Numbered from the stretch's first letter, positions 16,378 to 23,726 are shown. The stretch is 64,000 nucleotides of DNA from Geodermatophilus obscurus (GCF_900143215.1 NZ_FRDM01000004.1:1-64000); one strand, 5' to 3'. Numbers and translations are program-made. The notes: generated by a model not told the origin, from the sequence alone.

Positions 16378-17436
16378 GTGGGTGGTGGAAGCCTCACAGG
16401 TACCGTGCCGGGTGTGCAGGTGCTCCAGACCATCCAGGCCGACCAGATCACCGACCGCGTCCGGGCCAAGTTCGCCATGGTTGCCCCCGTCCTGGAGGCC
16501 ACCCTCTACTCCCTGGCGATGAGCCGGGTGACGCGCCTCGGAGGGTTCGACAAGATCACGCTCCACGACCTCGCTCGGGAGTTCCTGAGCGGGAGCGGGG
16601 ACGCTGGCATCTGTTTCGAGTACGCGGTCCACGAGGCCATCGCGACCGAGAACCCTCTTATCGCGCCGCTGGCGAGCGAGGTCCTGGAGGACCTTTGCGG
16701 CATCAGCGGTGGCGCGGTCTCCATCCTCTTCGGCCCGGAGAAGAACGGCCGCATCCCGATCATCGAGTCGGTCCAGGACGCCCTCACCGACGAGTCGCGG
16801 GTCTACGTGGGCAACCGGGGGCACCCCGCGAAGCTCAAGCGGTACATCCCGCAGATCGTCCGGGCCTTCCATCGGCACGAGGCCCGGAACAAGCTGCCCC
16901 GGTCGATCATGGGGCTCTGGAAGGCCGACCTCTTCCTGGGCAACACGGGCAGCGATCGGTGGGTGGGCACCACGGTCAAGATCAACCCGACCGCCTTGGA
17001 GGGCGCCCAGGGGCTCCGCATCGGTATCTACCCCCGAGTGGACAAGAAGGACGTCCCCCGACGGGACGAGAAGCTCAACCTCATCCGCCTGCCGCTGCCG
17101 TACGACGCCGCATTCATGGAGCTCTACTACAAGAGCTTCTACTTGGTCCGGGCGTTCCTGCGGGCGGACGCCTCGGTACCTCCGCCGGTGGCGCTCCCGG
17201 ACGCCGAGGATCGCTTCGTCACGGCCGAGCTGGCCGCCCGGCGTGACTTCCCCCTCCTGGATGTGCTCCAGGTGATCCGGGACATGTCCCAGGAGTCCCT
17301 CCTGGACAACAAGACCGTCGAGACGGTGGAACCCACCGCTGCCTTGAGCGAGGACGAAGGGCTGGACGAGTCGCCGAAGCAGACGCCCGGATCGGAGTCC
17401 GTTTCCCTCAGCCCGACGCCGCTGTCCGGCTCGTAG
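16378..17436 (+). CDS. Unassigned protein with PD-(D/E)XK nuclease-like pattern
   Basis: A 352-residue protein that I do not recognise by name. The core resembles restriction-type nucleases: helix FEYAVHEAI (E81, E86), strand WKADLFLG (D184) and strand WVGTTVKINP (K201). These would give the E...D...xK layout of a PD-(D/E)XK active site, with the second acidic residue replaced. The last 50 residues are disordered. Starts at GTG 16378, 16405 or 16414 are all possible. It is flanked by two CGTTTACACG boxes (62 bases upstream, 58 bases downstream) and a strong terminator. Base composition is less extreme than in the preceding block. A defence or nuclease role is an inference from the motif and the adjacent R-M genes. 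Confidence 0.5.
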   Translation: MGGGSLTGTVPGVQVLQTIQADQITDRVRAKFAMVAPVLEATLYSLAMSRVTRLGGFDKITLHDLAREFLSGSGDAGICFEYAVHEAIATENPLIAPLASEVLEDLCGISGGAVSILFGPEKNGRIPIIESVQDALTDESRVYVGNRGHPAKLKRYIPQIVRAFHRHEARNKLPRSIMGLWKADLFLGNTGSDRWVGTTVKINPTALEGAQGLRIGIYPRVDKKDVPRRDEKLNLIRLPLPYDAAFMELYYKSFYLVRAFLRADASVPPPVALPDAEDRFVTAELAARRDFPLLDVLQVIRDMSQESLLDNKTVETVEPTAALSEDEGLDESPKQTPGSESVSLSPTPLSGS

Positions 17437-17454
17437 CGCAGTCGCTCACGCCCG

Positions 17455-17489
17455 AGGCCCCGGCTCCCGTCCATGGGAGGCCGGGGCCT
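17455..17489 (+). terminator. Terminator hairpin after the nuclease-like gene
   Basis: AGGCCCCGGC (17455-17464) pairs with GCCGGGGCCT (17480-17489), and the stem extends inwards through TCCC/GGGA. It stands 19 bases after the stop. Confidence 0.7.
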
Positions 17490-17493
17490 ACTG

Positions 17494-17503
17494 CGTTTAC
17501 ACG
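17494..17503 (+). promoter_or_regulatory. CGTTTACACG box 4
   Basis: Fourth exact copy, five bases after the terminator and upstream of no plus-strand gene. It lies past the 3' end of the minus-strand gene 17539-17820, which argues against a simple promoter role for every copy. Confidence 0.5.
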
Positions 17504-17538
17504 CCCTTCGTGACCTCACCGACCGGGCCGTCCGGCTC

Positions 17539-17820
17539 TCACCCTCGCCGAGGAGGCTCCCCACCTGGCTCGACGGAAGACGGCAACCGCACCTTGTCGG
17601 CCGGGACGGCGTCCACATGGTTCCCCCTGCCCCACTCGTGATCCATGGAGAAGGTCACCTCGGCGACCCACCCTCGCTCCGGGTCGAACCTCCACGCCGA
17701 CTGGAGTCCGAGCCACCACCGGCCATCCCGCTGCACCTCAACGGCTCTCGGCTCCGCGAACACTCGGCGATCCACGGCCGCAGAATCGGCGGCCCCACCG
17801 ACACTCCACGCCTGATGCAC
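17539..17820 (-). CDS. Small hypothetical protein (actinobacterial SH3-like pattern)
   Basis: A 93-residue protein. Residues 25-80 read AVEVQRDGRWWLGLQSAWRF then DPERGWVAEVTFSMD and VDAVPADKVRLP. It resembles the short all-beta proteins common in actinobacteria that begin with a V-v---G-Wy-G-l--w pattern and end in a PAD-vR motif. Their role is unknown. Starts at ATG 17820 or GTG 17763 are possible; the first 19 residues are weakly coding. It lies between two terminators, alone on the minus strand. Confidence 0.55.
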   Translation of the reverse strand: MHQAWSVGGAADSAAVDRRVFAEPRAVEVQRDGRWWLGLQSAWRFDPERGWVAEVTFSMDHEWGRGNHVDAVPADKVRLPSSVEPGGEPPRRG

Positions 17821-17847
17821 GCTGCATGGGCTGGTCCCACAATCACG

Positions 17848-17885
17848 AAGGCCCCCGCCTCCCTGTCCTGGGAGGCGGGGGCCTT
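17848..17885. terminator. Strong bidirectional terminator after the R-M operon
   Basis: A perfect 16-bp stem, AAGGCCCCCGCCTCCC (17848-17863) with its complement at 17870-17885, and a six-base loop. A short T-run follows on the plus strand. It stands 48 bases beyond the endonuclease stop on the minus strand. Confidence 0.85.
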
Positions 17886-17932
17886 TCGCGTCTATGCGGG
17901 CGCAAGCGCAGTGGCCGACGTTTCCGCCTTCG

Positions 17933-19036
17933 TCAGTCCGCCGCCAGGCCGATAAGGGATGGGAACGGGGCCACCGTCAGCATCTCCGGCAAGTTCGCCA
18001 GCGTGAACACACGGCCGTCTGTGTCTCGTACGACGGGACCGAGCGTGTCGTTTACACGCGCCCAGCCGATGCCGCCCAGCACCGCGAGGAGTGGGATACC
18101 ACCGAGCCGGATGGACTCGTCTCGCAACCGCTCAAAGCGAAGCGCCTTGTCCCGAGCCGTGCCGCCGTTGTTAGTCCCCTTGCATTCCAGCATCGCCCGA
18201 AGAGTGTCGGAGTCATCAAAGACAACAAAGTCCGGCGCTGGGGTGACCCGAACCTCAAAGCGCTCCTCAATGTCGCCTTGGTTATGGCTGCCGGTTCGGA
18301 TGTATGGGATGCCGTTGTCCTTGAACAAAGCCTCGACGGCGTCCTCAATGAGGTCGCCTCGCTTGCTGGAGGTGGCATCGAGAACCTGACGAAAGGCGCC
18401 GCCGTAGTGCCGCTGGTGGAGAAGCATTGAGTAGGGCACCCCGTGGGACGCAAAGCCCTGGACGGCCCTCCAGCCGCCCTGAGTGTCCGGCTTGTCCTGC
18501 TTGCTCTTGAGGTCCCCCGGAGGATCTCCAAACAGGGTCCCCGCCATGACGGCGGACAGCGTCTCGGCGACGACGCGCGCCTGGTCCTCGGTCGTGGCCG
18601 TCCCCTTCCGCTCCATCGCGTCGATCTTCCCGGCCGACAAGCCCGAGAGATCCAAGGGACCAGCGGCGAGCGTGGTGGAGTGGGCAAACTCTTCCTTCGT
18701 CAGACCCACGATGGTCCTAAACACCAGGAGCGTCCGTGGGTCGTCCATTACGGCGTCCTTGAGGTTGGTGACGGTGACACTTCGGAAGTCGTCAGTCGCC
18801 TCGGCTGCGGCCTTGTAAACCTCCTCAAAGTAGGGCCGCTCATAGAAGGGGGCCTCATGGATGTACGCGAAGTCCGGCGCCAAGTGCGGTACATACGCCT
18901 CACGAGCAATGGCCGCATAGATCCCCGGGTGTTCTCCGGTGCCGTGTTGTTGTGGGATGAGGCGGATACGAGCAACCCTCTGATCCCAGCTCTCGGCTTC
19001 GACAACTCTGGAGACTGACTCGCTAACGCTAGGCAT
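17933..19036 (-). CDS. Type II restriction endonuclease-like protein (PD-(D/E)XK)
   Basis: A 367-residue protein predicted to cut DNA left unmodified by the adjacent methyltransferase. The C-terminal nuclease core has a helix with GDLIEDAVEALF (E231), the motif APDFVVFDD (P268-D269) and the strand AMLECKG (E284-C-K286), a complete PD...ECK site. The middle (about 105-165) has short helices of a helix-turn-helix-like pattern. The ATG at 19036 lies two bases after the methyltransferase stop, so the modification enzyme is made first. G+C is lower than in the rest of the element. A CGTTTACACG box lies in the coding sequence (18049-18058). The recognition site cannot be read from sequence. Confidence 0.8.
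   Translation of the reverse strand: MPSVSESVSRVVEAESWDQRVARIRLIPQQHGTGEHPGIYAAIAREAYVPHLAPDFAYIHEAPFYERPYFEEVYKAAAEATDDFRSVTVTNLKDAVMDDPRTLLVFRTIVGLTKEEFAHSTTLAAGPLDLSGLSAGKIDAMERKGTATTEDQARVVAETLSAVMAGTLFGDPPGDLKSKQDKPDTQGGWRAVQGFASHGVPYSMLLHQRHYGGAFRQVLDATSSKRGDLIEDAVEALFKDNGIPYIRTGSHNQGDIEERFEVRVTPAPDFVVFDDSDTLRAMLECKGTNNGGTARDKALRFERLRDESIRLGGIPLLAVLGGIGWARVNDTLGPVVRDTDGRVFTLANLPEMLTVAPFPSLIGLAAD
18049..18058 (+). promoter_or_regulatory. CGTTTACACG box 5
   Basis: Fifth exact copy, within the endonuclease coding sequence and preceded by CGTGT, so the local sequence CGTGTCGTTTACACG is nearly palindromic. Confidence 0.5.
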
Positions 19037-19038
19037 GG

Positions 19039-19959
19039 TCAGCCGACCGCGTGCAGAGTTCCGGGGACGTCGTCCGCAACGTCCTCCGCGATCCGACGCT
19101 TGGCCTCGGCGATAAACTCGGCGTGCAACTCAAAGCCGCCCGCTCGGCGGCCCAATCGTCGGCCGACAACAACTGTCGTGCCGCCGCCCGCGAAGGGGTC
19201 GATCACCAGTCCGCCCTCAGGACTCATGGCCCGAATGAAGAACTCCGCCAGGCCCTCGGGCATGGCCGCTGTATGCGCAACACCCCGGTGTTGGTTGTAG
19301 GTCTGGGGAACGCTCACGACGTTGCCAGGGTCGGCGCCACCGAGGAGATAAGTCTTCGTTCGATCACGACCAAAGCCCGCCTCAGTATTGCGTCGGCCCA
19401 GCTTGTCCTGTGCGCGCCGAGCAATCTCCGCCGCATCGGCCTTGTATGGGACCCGAACGGCGTCAAGGTCGAAGTGCGGCTTCGGTCCCCGAGCGAAGTG
19501 ATAGACGTACTCGAAACTGTCCTTCGTCCTTGGGCCGAAACGCCCGGGGACCGCGTTCGGCTTGGCCCAGATGTACGTCTCCAGCCAGCGCCACCCCATG
19601 TGCTGGAGGGCGAGGACCAACTCATAGACGTACGGGTGCCGCTGTCCTCTGAGCGGACCACGGTTGGCGACTCGGTTCTTGATGTTGAGGACCATGCTGC
19701 CGGTCTCGCTCGTTGCGTCGTACATAGCGCGAGCGAAGGGAAGGAACCATTCGACGTAGCGATCCGGGTGGATGCGGCTGTACGCCCGCTGATCGGCGTA
19801 CGGAGGACTCATGAAGAAGAGGTCCACGCTCCCTGGCTCCAGGCGAGGCAGCAGGTCCAAGGAGTCGCCATGCAGGACGCCTTCGGCGAGGAGCGTCTCA
19901 AGCCACGTCTGGTCCTCCGGGTTGGCAGGGCTTGGCACCGGCAGAGGCTCCACGGACAT
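19039..19959 (-). CDS. Site-specific DNA methyltransferase (beta class, SPPY)
   Basis: A 306-residue amino-methyltransferase of the type II R-M kind. Motif IV, S51-P-P-Y54, comes before motif I, D254-P-F-A-G-G-G260, which is the beta-class order. The SPPY form is most often N4-cytosine-specific, though some N6-adenine enzymes share it. The target recognition region lies between them (about 135-225). The start is ATG 19959. It is followed two bases after its stop by the endonuclease and preceded by a small gene on the same strand. Together they form a leftward operon at the right end of the element, directly downstream of the interrupted tad operon. Confidence 0.88.
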   Translation of the reverse strand: MSVEPLPVPSPANPEDQTWLETLLAEGVLHGDSLDLLPRLEPGSVDLFFMSPPYADQRAYSRIHPDRYVEWFLPFARAMYDATSETGSMVLNIKNRVANRGPLRGQRHPYVYELVLALQHMGWRWLETYIWAKPNAVPGRFGPRTKDSFEYVYHFARGPKPHFDLDAVRVPYKADAAEIARRAQDKLGRRNTEAGFGRDRTKTYLLGGADPGNVVSVPQTYNQHRGVAHTAAMPEGLAEFFIRAMSPEGGLVIDPFAGGGTTVVVGRRLGRRAGGFELHAEFIAEAKRRIAEDVADDVPGTLHAVG

Positions 19960-20052
19960 GCCGAGACCGTAACCGCGAGGGCAGACGGTTTCCGCGAGGT
20001 GGGGCCGCTGGCTCCTGCTCGGGTCGCACTCGTCACACGGGCGGCAACGAAC

Positions 20053-20370
20053 TCACAGCCGATCAATCCAGGTGTTTTCCTCGCGGTTGTCCCAAGCCGA
20101 CGCCGATCGCGTCTCCGGTGCCGAGGCAGGACCCAGGCTTGACAGGATGTGCAGCGCCTCGGCTCGGGTCAGCGCCCGCAACGACTCGACGGGCCGCCCG
20201 GCGACGCTCTCAACCGCGCGCTGTCGCTCGCCCGTCGTCGTCAAGCCGCGAGCAGTCAGCGCCTCCCTGAGGGCATCGACCAGCCAGTCCGCGATTGGCA
20301 CCTCAGTACGGACCGGCGGAGCTGGCTCGTGCGGTTGATCGTCACCGAAGAGTGAGAGGTCGCCTGACAC
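20053..20370 (-). CDS. Small protein at the head of the R-M operon
   Basis: A 105-residue protein starting with GTG 20370. Residues 25-80 read IADWLVDALREALTARGLTT then GERQRAVESVAGRPVESLRAL, T-AEA-HILSSL. This matches a small helical domain that I know from the C-termini of phage recombination proteins and stand-alone actinophage proteins (pattern R---VE-L--LT--EA--I---L). Its start lies inside the element-derived tail of the truncated tadC, overlapping it by 29 bases. It could regulate the R-M genes or be a leftover phage module; it has no clear helix-turn-helix. Confidence 0.55.
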   Translation of the reverse strand: MSGDLSLFGDDQPHEPAPPVRTEVPIADWLVDALREALTARGLTTTGERQRAVESVAGRPVESLRALTRAEALHILSSLGPASAPETRSASAWDNREENTWIDRL

Positions 20371-20444
20371 AAAGCGATGCTATGAGGTCACCTTGGTGAG
20401 CATCACCAGCCCTGTCAGACGTTCCCCGGACCCTGGGAAAGAAC

Positions 20445-20459
20445 GGTGAACACTTCACC
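20445..20459. promoter_or_regulatory. Palindrome GGTGAA-CAC-TTCACC next to attR
   Basis: Perfect six-base arms around CAC, five bases from the attR core and inside the attP half carried on this side. It may be part of the integrase or directionality-factor binding site. Confidence 0.5.
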
Positions 20460-20463
20460 TTGA

Positions 20464-20470
20464 GGACCAT
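20464..20470. other. attR: attR core (GGACCAT)
   Basis: Second copy of the 7-base core. To the right is tadC coding sequence (CATCGCGATCTCCTTGCGG on the plus strand). To the left is element sequence. Reconstructed attB is ...GACGACCG-GGACCAT-CATCGCG..., and reconstructed attP is ...TTCACCTTGA-GGACCAT-GGTTGTCAGG.... Confidence 0.85.
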
Positions 20471-21318
20471 CATCGCGATCTCCTTGCGGCCGCCGGCCTC
20501 GAGCAGCCGGCGCTTGCCCGCCTCCCGGACGTCAGCCGCCTGTGCGCGCAGCACCTCGGCCAGCGGCGTGCCGCGCTCCAGGGCCACGAGCAGACCGTCG
20601 ACGAACCGCGCCAGCGGGTCCAGCGAGGTGCGGTCGGCGACCTGCTGCAGCGCGTCGGCCAGCGGCACCCCAGCCCGGGCCCGGCCCAGTGCCGCGCCCA
20701 TCTCGCGGGCGAGCTCGCCGCCCGACAGTCGGGTCACCCGGGCGATGGCCGCGGTCGGGCTCTCCCCCGCCGTCACCGCCAGCGCCAGCAGCTCGGCCAC
20801 CACGGGGAACTCCGCGAGCAGCAGTTCCTCCCGCCGCTGCACCTGCTGCGTCAGCCACCAGTCCCGGCCGAGGACGCCGCCGACCAGGCCGGCCACGCAC
20901 AGCAGCGCCACCGACAGCACGTTGACGTCCCCGGCGAGCAGCGACCCGACGGTCGCGAGCAGCGCCGCGCCGAGCAGCCCGAGGCCGCCCCAGACCACCT
21001 GCTCGACGCGGAAGTCCTCGACGCCGGCGTCGCTGCCCAGCGCGTCGAGCCGGCGACGCACGGCCGTCCGGCCGCCGAGCACCCGGTCGACGAAGCGGGC
21101 GCCGTCGGCGACCACCGGTCCGAACAGCCGCCGGACGGCGGTGAGCAACCCGGCCTCGGTGGCGGTGCCCAGCAGCCGGGACGGCGGCGGGGTGTCGTGC
21201 ACGTAGGGCGCCAGCCGGTCGACCAGGCGCACCGAGCGGAACGGCGGCGCGAAGGTGACCACGAGCAGCACACCGGCCGCCGCCGCGAGACCGAACAGCA
21301 TCCCGGCGAGCGTCGCGT

Positions 21319-22176
21319 TCACTGGAGCACCCGCAGGTCCTGCGGCAGCCGGCCGATCCGCAGCATCAGCCGGTAGGAGGCCAGGCAGACCGCCGCGCCG
21401 CCGAGCAGGATCGCCGTCCCCAGCGGTGAGTCGTAGGCCTCCAGCGTCGCCGACTGGGTCGCCAGCAGGAGCAGCACCACCCACGGCGCGGCGACGGCCA
21501 GCCGCGCGGCCTGCACCACCCAACCCTGCCGGGTCTCCAGCTCCGCGCGGGCGCGGGCGTCCTCGCGCAGGAACGAGGAGAGGGTCCGCAGCACCCGGCC
21601 CAGGTCGCTGCCGCCGACCTCGCGGGCAACCCGCAGCGTCTCGACGATCCGGTCCCCGACCGGGTCGGCCAGGTCGTCCTTGAGCCGGTCGAGGCCGTTC
21701 CCGAACCGACCGCTGGAGCGGTACTCCGCAGCGAACCGGGCGAACGGCGGCCGCAGCACCTCCGGCCCACGGGCGGACAGCGCCGACAGTGCCTCGGGCA
21801 GCGAGAGTCCGGCCCGGACGGCGGAGGCGAGGTTGTCCACGACCTCCGGCCACACCTCGCGCAGGTCCGCCCGTCGCTTGACCGCCAGCCGGCGCACCTG
21901 CACGACGGGCAGCGCCGCGGCGAAGGCGCCGAACAGCAGGCTGACGGTGACCGTGCCGGTGGTGAGCAGGACGACGACCGTGGCGAGCAGGCCGAGCCCC
22001 ACCTGCAGGGCGGTCAGCTGGGCGGCGTTGATGCCGGTGAGGCCGGCCGCGGCCAGCCGCTGCTGGCGCCGCGACGGCGTGCGAGAGCGGTCCCGGCGCT
22101 GTGGGGCACGCGGGCCGCTGCGCCAGACCAGCAGCAGGCCGACGCCGAGCAGCAGTCCGAGCAGGGCGCCGGTCAC
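21319..22176 (-). CDS. tadB: TadB, tad pilus inner-membrane protein (T2SSF family)
   Basis: A 285-residue membrane platform protein of the Flp pilus. It has an N-terminal helix (about 3-17), a helix pair near 60-100, the conserved T2SSF cytoplasmic domain (EVVDNLASAVRAGLSLPEAL and on) and two C-terminal helices ending in RLPQDLRVLQ. GTG 22176 has a GAGGAGG ribosome site; the longer upstream frame is shadow sequence. It lies between cpaF and tadC with a GTGA overlap to tadC. It is intact. Confidence 0.88.
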   Translation of the reverse strand: MTGALLGLLLGVGLLLVWRSGPRAPQRRDRSRTPSRRQQRLAAAGLTGINAAQLTALQVGLGLLATVVVLLTTGTVTVSLLFGAFAAALPVVQVRRLAVKRRADLREVWPEVVDNLASAVRAGLSLPEALSALSARGPEVLRPPFARFAAEYRSSGRFGNGLDRLKDDLADPVGDRIVETLRVAREVGGSDLGRVLRTLSSFLREDARARAELETRQGWVVQAARLAVAAPWVVLLLLATQSATLEAYDSPLGTAILLGGAAVCLASYRLMLRIGRLPQDLRVLQ

Positions 22177-22249
22177 GGCACCTCCTCGCCGGCGCTCGTC
22201 GGCCCCGTGCCCGACGGTGCTGTGTCCCTGCGCGACCTCGCGAGCTCGG

Positions 22250-23497
22250 TCACGCCCGCCACCGGGTGTCGTCGAGCAGGGCGGGCAGGTCGAAGCCGGA
22301 GGCGGCGAAGCGCTCGGGGTGCGGCGGGTAGCCGGAGCCGCGCACCAGCCGGCCGTCGCGGGTGGTGAAGACGTCGGCCAGCTCGATGACGCCGTCCTCG
22401 GCGCGGCCCGGGACGGCGACCACCTCACGCACCCGGCGGCGCCCGTCGGGGTCGCTGCCGACGTGTACGACCAGGTCCACGCTGGCGGCCACCGTGGGGA
22501 CGACGAACGCGTGGCCGATGTTCTCGCCGGCCAGCAGGGGAAGGGTGCACATCTTCGTGATCGCCTCGCGGGCGGTGTTGGCGTGCAACGTGCACATGCC
22601 CGGCAGCCCGGAGTTCAGCGCGATGAGCAGGTCGAGGCACTCCTCCTGCCGCACCTCGCCGACCACGATGCGCGAGGGGCGCATCCGCAGCGCCTCCTTG
22701 ACCAGGCGGCGCAGCGGGATCTCCCCGGCGCCCTCGAGGTTGGGCTGGCGGGTCTGCATGGCGACCACGTCGGGCAGCGGGATGCGGAGCTCGAAGACCT
22801 CCTCGCAGGTGATGACCCGCTCGCGCGCCGGGATCGCGGCGCACAGGCAGTTCAGGAGCGTCGTCTTGCCCGCCTGGGTGCCGCCGGCGACGAGCACGTT
22901 GAGCCCGGAGACGACGGCCGCCTCGAGGAACCGCGCCGCCTGCGGGGTGAGCGTGCCCAGCGCGACCAGTTCGTCCAGCGAGTGCGCCTGCAGCACGAAC
23001 TTGCGGATGTTGACCGCCATGTGGCGGCGGGTGATGTCCGGGATGACCACGTGCAGCCGCGACCCGTCGGGCATCGTCGCGTCGACGAACGGCGTGGACA
23101 TGTCGATCCGCCGCCCCGAGGTGCGCAGCATCCGCTCCACCAGGTCGGCCAGCTCACCGGGCGCCAGGATCGTCGTCGTCAGCTCGCTGCGACCCCGCCG
23201 CGCCACGAACACCCGACCGGGCTCGTTGACCCAGATCTCCTCGACCTCCGGGTCGTCCAGCCAGCGCTGCAACGGACCGAACCCGGCCACCCGGTCCAGC
23301 ACGTCGCGCACCACCGCGTCGGAGTCGCCGATCGGCGGCAGCGCGGAGGTCAGCGACCGCTCGGAGTAGTCGGCCACCACGTCGCGCACCAGCAGCCGGA
23401 CCGGCCCGGGGTCGGTGAACGGGTCCAGCCCGCGCCGGCGGATCAGCTCCCGCACCTCGCCGTCGACGACCTCCAGTGCACTGGTCGCGGTCGGCAC
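22250..23497 (-). CDS. cpaF: CpaF/TadA secretion ATPase
   Basis: A 415-residue hexameric ATPase that powers Flp pilus assembly. The N-terminal domain (about 1-150) is followed by the Walker A loop GGTQAGKTT, an aspartate box region (ITCEEVFELRI), a Walker B segment (MRPSRIVVGEVR) and the His box (GMCTLHANTA). All catalytic motifs are present. GTG 23497 starts the protein. It is the first gene of the tad operon visible here; no cpaB, cpaE/TadZ or prepilin peptidase gene is in the window. About 70 bases separate it from tadB. Confidence 0.92.
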   Translation of the reverse strand: MPTATSALEVVDGEVRELIRRRGLDPFTDPGPVRLLVRDVVADYSERSLTSALPPIGDSDAVVRDVLDRVAGFGPLQRWLDDPEVEEIWVNEPGRVFVARRGRSELTTTILAPGELADLVERMLRTSGRRIDMSTPFVDATMPDGSRLHVVIPDITRRHMAVNIRKFVLQAHSLDELVALGTLTPQAARFLEAAVVSGLNVLVAGGTQAGKTTLLNCLCAAIPARERVITCEEVFELRIPLPDVVAMQTRQPNLEGAGEIPLRRLVKEALRMRPSRIVVGEVRQEECLDLLIALNSGLPGMCTLHANTAREAITKMCTLPLLAGENIGHAFVVPTVAASVDLVVHVGSDPDGRRRVREVVAVPGRAEDGVIELADVFTTRDGRLVRGSGYPPHPERFAASGFDLPALLDDTRWRA

Positions 23498-23660
23498 GGC
23501 ACCCCCGTCGTCGAGCTCGGTCAGGACGACGACGGACAGTAGGCGGACGGAGCGGTCCTCGGGCCGGCGTCGCCACGATCTGTGGACGACGGACGCCCAC
23601 GCCCACCCGGTCGGGTGTCATCCCGGTCCCCCGGCCGCCTGAGGGGTTCCTCCGTGCAAG

Positions 23661-23696
23661 CTCCACCGCTGCTTCCAGGAGGAAGCAGCGGTGGAG
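23661..23696. terminator. Hairpin terminator downstream of the ECF sigma gene
   Basis: A perfect 16-bp stem (CTCCACCGCTGCTTCC at 23661-23676 with its complement at 23681-23696) and a four-base loop. It lies 31 bases after the sigma factor stop and before the tad promoter region. Confidence 0.8.
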
Positions 23697-23726
23697 GTCG
23701 CGCAAGTCGCTGGAGGGACCGCGCCG

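Larger units (their letters stand above)
5256..20470. mobile_element. 15.2-kb integrative element (phage-satellite-like or AICE-like) in tadC
   Basis: The boundaries are two copies of GGACCAT that split tadC; removing 15,208 bases restores the host gene. The contents, left to right, are a serine integrase, small ORFs, a repeat-rich control region, a helicase/primase-like ATPase with an iteron-like array, small unknown proteins, a low-complexity tract, a probable TerS, a YozE-like protein, a nuclease-like protein, a hypothetical gene and a leftward restriction-modification operon. No structural phage genes, TerL, relaxase or FtsK-type translocase was seen. The genes from 5.3 to 16 kb prefer CTC leucine codons over the host's CTG; the 16.4-20.4 kb part is less GC-rich and looks like a separately acquired module. 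Confidence 0.85.
20342..21322 (-). pseudogene. tadC: tadC 5' portion, truncated by the element
   Basis: TadC is a polytopic inner-membrane platform protein of the tad pilus machine (type II secretion F family). The first 286 or so codons are host sequence and include an N-terminal helix, the helix pair near 110-150, and the T2SSF core (AEFPVVAELLALAVTAGESP and on). After RKEIAMMV the frame enters the element and adds about 40 foreign residues before stopping at 20342. The final membrane helix and C-terminus are left at 5173-5262. GTG 21322 overlaps the tadB stop by GTGA. With a foreign tail in place of the last transmembrane helix it is unlikely to work while the element is integrated. Confidence 0.92.

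Noticed and set aside
22176-22428. N-terminal extension of tadB to ATG 22428
   Set aside because: It overlaps the 3' end of cpaF in another frame, is Arg/Ser/Pro-rich, and GTG 22176 has a clear ribosome site.
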